Shown here: positions 1 through 5,020 of the stretch, piece by piece
Numbering within the stretch: the first letter of the stretch is position 1
Layout of the letters: every line of letters begins with the position of its first letter
Assembly (NCBI GenBank): GCA_016875515.1
Contig: VGRA01000253.1
Span: forward strand, 1 to 5,020
Length of the DNA stretch: 5,020 bases
Direction: 5' to 3'
Source of the DNA: Deltaproteobacteria bacterium
GTDB taxonomy: Bacteria; Myxococcota; Myxococcia; Myxococcales; Myxococcaceae
The notes under the pieces: model-generated
What the model was told of the DNA's origin: nothing
What the model saw: only the letters and a program-made list of their open reading frames with translations
Database searches by the model: none
Program-made: the position numbers and the translations under genes

Positions 1-44
1 TGAAGCACCTGTCCCGGTCCGCGCGGACCGGGACAGGTGCTTCA
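1..44. repeat. Perfect 44-bp palindrome at the window edge
   Basis: Bases 1-20 and 25-44 are exact reverse complements, and the central GCGC at 21-24 is itself self-complementary, so all 44 bases form one perfect palindrome. It starts exactly at the first base of the window, so the arms may extend further left. It lies within the open frame of the membrane protein. The half nearer that gene's body (44-23) has native-looking codons, while the distal half does not. Possible readings are a REP-like or terminator hairpin at the end of the minus-strand cluster, or a fold-back artefact at a contig end. Confidence 0.9.
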
Positions 45-363
45 CCCGCGTCACCCGCGCCAGCAGCGACGGCAGCACCAACCCCAGCACCAGGGTCAGG
101 ATGGCCGCGAGCAGCGCGCGCACCCACCACGGGAAGCCCCACGTGGACTCGTAGAGGGCAGCGAGCGCCGCCCCCAGCACCACGTAGCCGGAGAGGATTT
201 TCAGGTGAAGCGAGACGTCCTGCCCCGGCGCGGCCCCCGGTACGCGCCGCCTCGCCGCCTCCGGGCGGCGCGGGTAGCTGGCTGCGGGCTCCTCTGATTC
301 CAGGCGGCGCACGGTGCGGCCAGTCTTAGGCCCCGTCCGCGGGGTGGTCAACGAAGTGGTCAT
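1..363 (-). CDS. Small two-helix membrane protein, hypothetical, 3' end beyond window
   Basis: I do not recognise the family. Reading from ATG at 363-361, the frame stays open for 121 codons to the window edge, so the C-terminus is not seen. Residues 1-50 are polar and rich in Pro, Arg and Glu, which fits a cytoplasmic tail. About residues 56-72 (ILSGYVVLGAALAALYE) and 81-104 (VRALLAAILTLVLGLVLPSL and on) are two hydrophobic segments separated by a short loop with Trp residues (WGFPWW), followed by basic residues. This predicts an inner-membrane hairpin. Codons in the hydrophobic part end almost only in G or C, supporting real coding. The ATG lies inside the thiL 3' end (38-base overlap), so it is probably coupled to thiL. 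A GTG at 312 is an alternative start. The last seven codons (about 21-1) fall in the second arm of the edge palindrome and have much poorer codon bias, so the true C-terminus may differ. Confidence 0.62.
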   Translation of the reverse strand, partial: MTTSLTTPRTGPKTGRTVRRLESEEPAASYPRRPEAARRRVPGAAPGQDVSLHLKILSGYVVLGAALAALYESTWGFPWWVRALLAAILTLVLGLVLPSLLARVTRVKHLSRSARTGTGAS

Positions 364-1276
364 GCCCCCGCTGGGCCCGCAGCAGCCGGCCGTGCTGGCG
401 CAGCTTCACGCCGCGCCCCGCGGTGAAACGGCCCACCCAGCTCACCCGCTCCCCGGCCCGCCTGCACGCCCGCTCGAACGCCGCCGCCCGGGCAGGCGGC
501 ACCGCGAGCAGCAGCTCGTAGTCCTCTCCCCCGGCCAGCGCCGCGGCCAGCCCGTGCCCCTTCCCGGGGAGCGTGTCCACGTCCACCTCGGCCGCCACGC
601 CCGAGGCCCGGCAGAGGTGGCCGAGGTCCTGCGCGAAGCCGTCCGAGACGTCCATGCCCGCGCGGGCGAACCGCCGGGCGAGCAGCCCCAGTTCCACGCG
701 CGGCACGGGGCGCCGCTGCCGGTCCCCCTTCGGCACCTCCCGCCCGGCCGCAAGTTCGTCCAACGACCGCCGCGCCTCGCCCAGGACCCCCGAGACGAAC
801 AGCAGGTCGCCGGGGCGGGCCCCACTGCGCAAGAGCGCGGCGCCCCGGGGCGCCACCCCGGCCGCGGTGATGCACACAGACAGCACCTGGGCGCGGGTGA
901 AGTTCCCTCCCACCAGCGCGCAGCCGTTCGCCCGTGCCAGCCGACCCATGCCCCTCGCCAGCGCACGGGCCTCGGAAACAGCGAGCGCGGGCGCGGCCAC
1001 GGCGCAGGTGAACCACAGCGGCCGCGCCCCCATGGCGGCCAGGTCCGAGAGGTTCACCGCCAGCGCCTTGTGCCCCACGTCCTCCAGCGAGAAGGCGGGG
1101 CGGGAGAAGTGCACGCCCTCCACCACCGCGTCCGTGGTGACGCACAGCTCCTCCCGGCAGGGCGGCAGCACCGCGCAGTCGTCCCCCGGCCCCACCCGCG
1201 CGTGCGCCCGGGCCGACGCCCCGGCTGCGGACAGGAAGGCGCGGATGAGGGCGAACTCGCCTCCTTGCCGGCTCAG
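326..1276 (-). CDS. thiL: Thiamine-monophosphate kinase
   Basis: ThiL uses ATP to phosphorylate thiamine monophosphate to thiamine diphosphate, the last step of cofactor synthesis, in the cytoplasm. Counting from the proposed start (316 aa, usual family size), I see the N-terminal GEFALI signature (6-11), GDD (31-33), TTD (47-49), KALAVNLSDLAAMGA (70-84), GGN at 123-125 where E. coli has GGD, RSGARPGD (150-157), VSDG (210-213), GGEDYE (249-254) and a C-terminal GHDHF like that of E. coli ThiL. No ATG, GTG or TTG lies next to GEFALI. I place the start at a CTG (1276-1274) that overlaps the TGA of the upstream kinase and has GGGGAGGA four bases before it. In-frame alternatives are GTG at 1366, with 94 bases of overlap, or GTG at 1195, which would delete the conserved N-terminus. 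It is the middle gene of the minus-strand cluster. The identity is very secure; the start is not. Confidence 0.95.
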   Translation of the reverse strand: MSRQGGEFALIRAFLSAAGASARAHARVGPGDDCAVLPPCREELCVTTDAVVEGVHFSRPAFSLEDVGHKALAVNLSDLAAMGARPLWFTCAVAAPALAVSEARALARGMGRLARANGCALVGGNFTRAQVLSVCITAAGVAPRGAALLRSGARPGDLLFVSGVLGEARRSLDELAAGREVPKGDRQRRPVPRVELGLLARRFARAGMDVSDGFAQDLGHLCRASGVAAEVDVDTLPGKGHGLAAALAGGEDYELLLAVPPARAAAFERACRRAGERVSWVGRFTAGRGVKLRQHGRLLRAQRGHDHFVDHPADGA

Positions 1277-2484
1277 ACGTCCTCCCCGGCCTTCGGCTCG
1301 GCGGGCTGCCGCGGGTGCAGCGGCAGGTGCACGGTGAAGCGGCAGCCCTGCCCGGGCTGGGACCACAGCTCCACCCGCCCGCCGTGCGCCTCCACGTATC
1401 CCTTCACCACCGCGAGCCCGATGCCCACCCCGCCGTGCTCGCGCGTCCGGCTTCCGTCTGCCTGGTAGAAGGCCTCGAAGATGCGCCCCTGGTGCTCCGC
1501 CGGGATGCCCGGACCGGTGTCCTCCACCACCAGCCGGCAGGCCTCCACCTCGAGCGGGCCGTCCCCGGAGGGCGGCATGCAGGAGAACGTCACGCGCCCG
1601 CCCACGGGGGTGAACTTCACCGCGTTGCCCAGCAGGTTGACCAGCACCTGCTTCAGTTTCACCCGGTCCACGCTGGCCTGGAAGTCCGGCGCCGGCGCCC
1701 GGAGCTCCAGCTGCACTCCCTTCTTCTGCGCCTGCGGCTTCAGGCTGGTCAGCGCCCCGCGCATCAGGTCTGCCACGGAGAAGGGGGCGAGGCCCATTCG
1801 GACGCGCCCCGCCTGGATCATCCCGATGTCCAGCACGGACGAGATGAGCTGCAGCAGCGTGTCCCCCTTCTCGCGGATGATGCCCACGTAGTCCTTCTGC
1901 TCGTGCGTCAGCTCCCCGGCCAGCCCCGTCCCCAGCATCTCCGCGTAGCCGATGACGGCCGTCAGCGGCGTGCGCAGCTCGTGGCTCATGGTGGCGAGGA
2001 AGGTGCTCTTCATCCGGTCCAGATCGCGCAGCCGCGCGTACATCTGCTCCAGCGTCCGGTTGCGCGCCTCCAGCTCCCGGTTGCGCTCCAGCATCCGGGC
2101 GGAGGCGTGGCTGGACAGCAGCCGCTCGTGCCGCTCGCCCCCGAGCGCCATCACCATGCCCCGCAGCAGCTGCAGCACGGCCGACGCGTCCAGGCCCTCT
2201 GCCGGCAACGGCCCCAGCAGCAGCCGCCCGCCCGGCACGAGGACCCCGAGGTAGTCCGCGCCGGTGCAACAGCGCAGCGGCGTGGGCCCCGGCTGAAGCG
2301 CCGCCCCGTCCACGCAGCCACACCCTGGCGCGCCGTCCGGCCCCGCCGCGGACAGCAGCACGCGGCCGTCCTCACCCAGCAGCCGGACCGGGACGCGGTG
2401 CAGCCCCACCACGCCCTTCACCAGCCCCTCGAGGGCCGGGAGGTCCAGCGTCTCGCCCAGGTCCCTGCTTGCCTGCCGTTGCAT
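1273..2484 (-). CDS. Sensor histidine kinase with PocR-like N-terminal domain
   Basis: This is a cytoplasmic-looking histidine kinase of 403 aa from ATG 2484, with no obvious membrane segment. Residues 12-115 resemble a compact PocR-type ligand-sensing domain (LDLPALEGLVKGVVGL, then an LLGEDGRVL strand, then cysteines C55, C57, C72, C73, then LGVLVPGGRLLLGPL). Residues 120-155 form a probable coiled-coil linker (ERNRELEARNRTLEQMYARL). Then come the HisKA box FLATMSHELRTPL with phospho-acceptor His168, the N box NLLGNAVKF (283-291), G1 EDTGPGIP (321-328), the F box IFEAFY and G2 GVGIGLAVVKGYVEAHGG (352-369), which is a complete HATPase_c. No receiver domain or response regulator is encoded here, so the partner is elsewhere. 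An in-frame ATG at 2532 would add 16 residues, but those codons have poor GC at third positions, so I prefer 2484. It overlaps thiL at its stop. The kinase call is secure; the PocR assignment is inferred. Confidence 0.93.
   Translation of the reverse strand: MQRQASRDLGETLDLPALEGLVKGVVGLHRVPVRLLGEDGRVLLSAAGPDGAPGCGCVDGAALQPGPTPLRCCTGADYLGVLVPGGRLLLGPLPAEGLDASAVLQLLRGMVMALGGERHERLLSSHASARMLERNRELEARNRTLEQMYARLRDLDRMKSTFLATMSHELRTPLTAVIGYAEMLGTGLAGELTHEQKDYVGIIREKGDTLLQLISSVLDIGMIQAGRVRMGLAPFSVADLMRGALTSLKPQAQKKGVQLELRAPAPDFQASVDRVKLKQVLVNLLGNAVKFTPVGGRVTFSCMPPSGDGPLEVEACRLVVEDTGPGIPAEHQGRIFEAFYQADGSRTREHGGVGIGLAVVKGYVEAHGGRVELWSQPGQGCRFTVHLPLHPRQPAEPKAGEDV
1277..1288 (-). promoter_or_regulatory. 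Ribosome binding site deciding the thiL start
   Basis: On the minus strand a GGGGAGGA run lies within the last codons of the kinase gene, four bases before the CTG that overlaps its TGA. A second AAGGAGG follows within thiL itself (about 1270-1264) but has no start codon after it. The first run supports re-initiation by ribosomes finishing the kinase. This is an inference from spacing only. Confidence 0.45.
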
Positions 2485-2494
2485 CTGGCCCGCG

Positions 2495-2500
2495 AGAATA
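2495..2500 (-). promoter_or_regulatory. Possible -10 element for the kinase operon
   Basis: On the minus strand TATTCT ends 10 bases before the chosen kinase ATG (2484). No good ribosome site lies between them, so a transcript starting about seven bases after the hexamer would be nearly leaderless. No convincing -35 box at the usual spacing is visible; the nearest, TTGCCC, is only 12 bases away. This is a weak candidate in an otherwise unassigned 145-bp divergent region. Confidence 0.2.
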
Positions 2501-2613
2501 CAGGGTACGGCCGGGCAAGCGGGAATTGGCATGCGGGGAAAGGTGGGAGGACACTTCCCGGATGCAAGGTGGGTGACGGTGCGGTTAGATCCGGTCCGTG
2601 GCCGGACCTATCT

Positions 2614-2619
2614 GGAGAG
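2614..2619 (+). promoter_or_regulatory. Ribosome binding site of the GNAT gene
   Basis: GGAGAG lies 10 bases before the ATG at 2630. It favours that start over the upstream in-frame ATG at 2531, which has no such site, and over the ATG at 2678. Confidence 0.55.
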
Positions 2620-2629
2620 CCTCGCGCAC

Positions 2630-3160
2630 ATGACGACCAAGCCCCTCGAGCCCGTGGCAACCGCCGCCCCCCCGCCCATGGACCTGAACGCGCTTCCCAA
2701 CGACTTGAAGCCCGTCCTGAAATTCTCGGGCGTGACGGACGAGGAGCTCTCCTCCGTCGTGGCGCTCCGCCACGGCTCCGACCCGTGGAAGGACCGCGAG
2801 ACCTTCGAGCAGTCCGTCGAGGCGCTCGCCAAGCTGCGCCCCTTCATCCAGGTGGCGAAGCTGAACGGCCAGGCGGTGGGCTACGTTACCGTGGAACGCG
2901 ACGGCCCGGTCCCCGGCGCAGCCTACATGCGCAACATCGTGGTGAAGTCCGAGCTGCGCAAGCGCGGTGTGGGCAAGCTCCTGCTCGAGCACGGGCTGGA
3001 GACGGCGCGGAACATGTTCCGCAAGACGCTCGCCCTCCGCGTGGACCCGGCCAACGCCGTGGCGGTCAGCTTCTACCGGACGCAGGGGTTCACCACGGTG
3101 GCAACCGTGGTGAGCAAGAAGAGCGGGAAGCTCCGGTTGTTGATGAGCCGGGAGCTGTAG
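2630..3160 (+). CDS. GNAT-family N-acetyltransferase
   Basis: This is a 176-aa acetyltransferase of the GNAT fold, which moves an acetyl group from acetyl-CoA to an amine. The substrate cannot be told from sequence. Residues 1-28 are a Pro- and Ala-rich leader. The core starts near KFSGVTDEEL. The strand-plus-motif A stretch is RNIVVKSELRKRGVGKLLLE (101-120), with the acetyl-CoA pyrophosphate-binding RxxGxG (R110 to G115). Motif B is NAVAVSFYRTQGF (about 142-154), the usual RimI-like pattern. Length fits single-domain GNAT proteins. The start at 2630 is chosen for its GGAGAG site and good codon bias downstream; an in-frame ATG at 2531 would add 33 poorly biased codons. The gene stands alone on the plus strand, divergent from the kinase operon, and nothing in its context indicates a partner. 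Family is sure; role is unknown. Confidence 0.9.
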   Translation: MTTKPLEPVATAAPPPMDLNALPNDLKPVLKFSGVTDEELSSVVALRHGSDPWKDRETFEQSVEALAKLRPFIQVAKLNGQAVGYVTVERDGPVPGAAYMRNIVVKSELRKRGVGKLLLEHGLETARNMFRKTLALRVDPANAVAVSFYRTQGFTTVATVVSKKSGKLRLLMSREL

Positions 3161-3164
3161 GTGG

Positions 3165-3440
3165 TTTGCCCTGCCTGAACCCGGTGTAGGGCGCCTCGCT
3201 CCACCTCCCAGACGAGCAACTCCACTTCGTCACGCCTCGGCCACTCCTCTTCCTCTGCCGCGCGCGAACTGAACCTGGACGCGACCTTGCCGCCGGGAGG
3301 GCGCACCGCGTCCGTCACCGCGACACTGTGACCCTCCAGCACCACGAACTGCTCGCCGGCCTTCTCGTTCCAGATTCGCAGCGTCGCGTCGTCCGACCAG
3401 AAGAGCACCCGCCCTCCCGCCAGCGGTAGGCCCGCTCGCC
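3165..3440 (-). pseudogene. Degraded WD40 repeat protein fragment
   Basis: A minus-strand frame reads LPLAGGRVLFWSDDATLRIW, then NEKAGEQFVVLEGHSVAV, then after an irregular Glu-rich stretch ELLVWEVERGAL. This is one clear WD40 blade (GRVLFWS, ATLRIW, LEGH) and the closing strand of another (LLVWEVERG). It resembles the regular blades of long WD40 proteins common in myxobacteria. No start codon or ribosome site precedes it, the segment between the blades is distorted, and the frame then runs on antisense into the GNAT gene without a natural C-terminus. A functional propeller needs about seven blades. I therefore read it as a decayed remnant rather than a gene. A short working protein from the same frame (start at 3645) is unlikely, because that start lies inside the helicase gene. 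Confidence 0.6.
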
Positions 3441-3478
3441 GAGTCCCCGTGGAATCCCTCAACGGATCTCTGACGAAT

Positions 3479-3500
3479 GGCTGGCATCTTGGCGCCAGCC
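3479..3500. repeat. Short inverted repeat, 7-bp stem
   Basis: GGCTGGC (3479-3485) and GCCAGCC (3494-3500) pair around an 8-base loop. It sits just upstream of the WD40 remnant in minus-strand reading. No T run follows on either strand, so a terminator role is doubtful. Confidence 0.4.
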
Positions 3501-3534
3501 TACCCCGCCACCCCGCCGGGACCGGGGAAGGAGT

Positions 3535-3587
3535 CCACTGTGCAGAACTTTCGGCCACTCGAAGTGGCAGAAGACTCTGCACAGTGG
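3535..3587. repeat. Nested fold-back inverted repeat
   Basis: The outer arms CCACTGTGCAGA (3535-3546) and TCTGCACAGTGG (3576-3587) are perfect 12-bp reverse complements. Inside them GCCACT (3554-3559) and AGTGGC (3563-3568) pair around a CGA loop, and CTT (3548-3550) can pair with AAG (3571-3573). The whole 53 bases can thus fold on itself. It is visibly less GC-rich than its surroundings and lies between the helicase 3' end and the WD40 remnant. It could be a dispersed palindromic repeat or miniature element, or a transcript-end hairpin. Confidence 0.75.
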
Positions 3588-3600
3588 CCTTCACCAACCG

Positions 3601-3620
3601 CCCCGGGCCCGGTCCCGGGG
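3601..3620 (-). terminator. GC-rich hairpin directly after the helicase stop
   Basis: CCCCGGG (3601-3607) and CCCGGGG (3614-3620) form a 7-bp all-GC stem with a 6-base loop, starting at the base right after the helicase TAG. No U tract follows in minus-strand reading, so it is either a U-less terminator or a 3' stabilising hairpin. Confidence 0.45.
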
Positions 3621-5020
3621 CTACAACTCCCCGTCCCGGAACCACCGCTCGAGCGCCTCCACCCGGTGCAGCTGCCGCGCAGGCGGCAGGGACGCAATCA
3701 GCGCCCGCCCGTATCCGCGCGCGTACAGCCGCGAGTCCAGGATGGCCACGATGCCGCGGTCATCCCGCGTGCGGATGAGCCGGCCGAAGCCCTGCTTCAG
3801 CGCCAGCGCCGCCTGGGGCAGCTGCAGCGTGCTGAACGGCTCCTCGCCCCGCTCCTCCAGCCGCCGGATGCGGGCCGCCACCAGCGGGTCCCCCGGGGAC
3901 GCAAACGGCAGCTTGTCCATGGCCACCAGCGACAGCGCCTCGCCCGGCACGTCCACGCCCTCCCAGAAGCTCTGGCTGGCGAACAGCACGGAGGGCTCCG
4001 CGGTGAAGGCCTGCAGCAGCGCCGTCTTGGGCCGCTCACCCTGCAAGAGCACCTGCCACGGCAGCCGGTGGCGCAGCCGCGCGTGGGCGTCCCGCATGTT
4101 CCTCAAGGAGGTGAAGAGGAAGAAGGCCCGCCCCCCCGTCACGTGCGCCAACTGCAGCAGCACCTCGGACGCCTGCTCCACGAACAGCGGCGAGGCCGGC
4201 TCGGGCAGCCCGCGCGGGACGTACAGCGCCGCCTGCCGCGGGTAGTCGAACGGCGAGGCCACCTGGAGCTCTCGCAGCGGCCGGGTGGCTTCCCCCGCCT
4301 CGTCCCGAAGCCCCAGCCGCCGGGCGAGGAAGTCGAACCTCCCGCCTGGGGCCAGCGTGGCGGAGGTGAACACCACGGCGGAGAGCTGCTCGTACAGCCG
4401 GGACTGCAGCGGCCGCGCCACCTCGATGGGGGCGGACTTCAGGAACAGCCCCCGCCCGCGCGCCTCGGCCCAGTAGACGTGCTCGTTGCCCTCCGCCGCG
4501 TGCACGAAGGACAGCTCCCGCGACAGCTCCTGCGCCCGCCGCCCCAGCGGCGCCACCTCCGGCTCCTCCGCCTCCGCCGCAAAGGCGTACAACGCGTCCA
4601 GCGACTGGACCAGCTCCGCGAAGCTGGCCGCCGTGCCGAGGAAGCTGTCCGCGGACAGCGGCAGCGAGCCGCCGTCCTGCACGCGCAGCTTCTCCGCAAC
4701 GGCCCGGAACCACGCCTCGCCCCGCCCCCGCAGCTGCAAGCTCAGCGCGGCCAGCAGCTTGCCCCGCTCGGACGTGGCCGGCAGCGCGCGCAGGCCGTCC
4801 CGCACCAGGTCCTCCACGCGGTAGTTGCTGACGGAGGTGCCAAACCAGGAGGTGGCCACGTCCTCCACCGCGTGCGCCTCGTCGAAGATGACCGCCTCGT
4901 ACGCGGGCAGCACCCCGCCCTCGCGCCCCTTCCCCTTCAGCACCAGGTCCGCGAAGAACAGGTGGTGGTTCACCACCACCAGCTGCGCCCCCTCCGCCTC
5001 CTGCCGCGCGCGCGTGACGA
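3621..5020 (-). CDS. DinG/YoaA-type ATP-dependent DNA helicase, 5' end beyond window
   Basis: This is a superfamily 2 helicase related to E. coli DinG and YoaA and to eukaryotic XPD. It unwinds DNA 5' to 3' and serves repair and the clearing of replication obstacles. The visible frame is open from the right edge (VTRARQEAEGAQL, then VVVNHHLFFADL). Counted from GTG 4979, an internal codon and not a true start, motifs are VIFDEAH (30-36, motif II), VVFTSATL (202-209), GGRAFFLFTSLRNM (282-295), LFASQSFWEGVDVPG (332-346, motif V), DKLPFASPGDP (355-365) and QGFGRLIRTRDDRG (396-409, motif VI). The Walker A motif and the Fe-S cysteines normally lie upstream of HHLFFADL and are outside the window, so whether this protein has the cluster cannot be seen. 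The C-terminus ends normally at TAG 3623-3621. All visible motifs are intact, so it is probably functional. The exact subgroup is not resolved. Confidence 0.95.
   Translation of the reverse strand, partial: VTRARQEAEGAQLVVVNHHLFFADLVLKGKGREGGVLPAYEAVIFDEAHAVEDVATSWFGTSVSNYRVEDLVRDGLRALPATSERGKLLAALSLQLRGRGEAWFRAVAEKLRVQDGGSLPLSADSFLGTAASFAELVQSLDALYAFAAEAEEPEVAPLGRRAQELSRELSFVHAAEGNEHVYWAEARGRGLFLKSAPIEVARPLQSRLYEQLSAVVFTSATLAPGGRFDFLARRLGLRDEAGEATRPLRELQVASPFDYPRQAALYVPRGLPEPASPLFVEQASEVLLQLAHVTGGRAFFLFTSLRNMRDAHARLRHRLPWQVLLQGERPKTALLQAFTAEPSVLFASQSFWEGVDVPGEALSLVAMDKLPFASPGDPLVAARIRRLEERGEEPFSTLQLPQAALALKQGFGRLIRTRDDRGIVAILDSRLYARGYGRALIASLPPARQLHRVEALERWFRDGEL

Larger units (their letters stand above)
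2485..2629. promoter_or_regulatory. Divergent intergenic region, kinase operon and GNAT gene
   Basis: This 145-bp stretch must hold the promoters for the minus-strand cluster and for the plus-strand acetyltransferase. Its codon bias in both overlapping N-terminal extensions (ATG 2532 minus, ATG 2531 plus) is poor, which supports a non-coding status. I see a small hairpin at 2593-2608 (stem GGTCCG, loop TGGC) in what would be the GNAT leader, and a GGAGAG ribosome site at 2614-2619. No operator can be named. Confidence 0.5.

Noticed and set aside
1277..2323. Minus frame joining thiL to a long upstream extension (fusion protein)
   Set aside because: The extension is an out-of-frame reading of the kinase, rich in Ala, Gly and Arg with no domain. 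Only the part from about 1276 downward is ThiL.
2530..2600. Sigma-54 promoter in the divergent region
   Set aside because: TTGGCATGC looks like a -24 element at first, but no GC doublet appears at the required spacing.
2531..2629. GNAT start at ATG 2531, adding 33 residues
   Set aside because: The extra codons have weak third-position GC bias and no ribosome site, while ATG 2630 has GGAGAG 10 bases upstream.
314..3189. Long plus-strand open frames across 314-1468 and 1315-3189
   Set aside because: They are antisense to thiL, the kinase and the GNAT gene, and their translations are Arg-, Pro- and His-rich low-complexity sequences typical of shadows in GC-rich DNA.
3161..3192. Terminator after the GNAT gene (GCCCT and AGGGC arms)
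   Set aside because: The stem is only 5 bp with a 15-base loop and no T run, which is expected by chance in this composition.
3073..3645. Complete 190-aa minus-strand gene covering the WD40 segment
   Set aside because: Its start lies within the helicase 3' end, its first third crosses hairpins with non-protein-like sequence, and its tail is antisense to the GNAT gene. Only the middle resembles a protein family.
1..5020. CRISPR array, tRNA, rRNA, transposase or new defence system
   Set aside because: No regularly spaced repeats, cloverleaf sequences, rRNA blocks or transposase motifs were found. A DinG-type helicase beside a GNAT gene is not by itself evidence of a defence island.

Overview
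The window is very GC-rich, with third codon positions almost always G or C. It encodes a ThiL, a PocR-like sensor kinase and a degraded WD40 segment, a mix that suggests a myxobacterium (Myxococcus, Corallococcus, Stigmatella or Archangium type). This placement is inferred from composition and gene style. No rRNA or other marker gene is present.

Layout. Positions 1-2484 hold a tight minus-strand cluster read in this order: a sensor histidine kinase (2484 to 1273), thiamine-monophosphate kinase ThiL (about 1276 to 326), and a small two-helix membrane protein (363 to beyond the left edge). Each gene overlaps the next, so they are probably co-transcribed and translationally coupled. The left edge is a perfect 44-bp palindrome. 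A 145-bp divergent intergenic region (2485-2629) separates this cluster from a plus-strand GNAT acetyltransferase (2630-3160). From 3161 to 3620 there is no intact gene. This stretch holds a decayed minus-strand WD40 propeller fragment (about 3165-3440) and three inverted repeats, one of them a 53-bp nested fold-back. From 3621 to the right edge runs the C-terminal two thirds or so of a minus-strand DinG/YoaA (XPD-like) superfamily 2 DNA helicase. Its Walker A and Fe-S portion lies outside the window.

How the genes might work together. ThiL makes the active cofactor thiamine diphosphate. Its coupling to a kinase with a cysteine-bearing PocR-like sensory domain is the most suggestive association here, although no functional link is proven. 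The GNAT protein and the helicase are independent housekeeping or repair-type genes. I see no CRISPR array, tRNA, rRNA, intact transposase, or convincing new multi-gene defence system. The most noteworthy points are the absence of a canonical start codon for thiL, the edge palindrome, the cysteine cluster of the kinase, the nested hairpin, and the WD40 relic.
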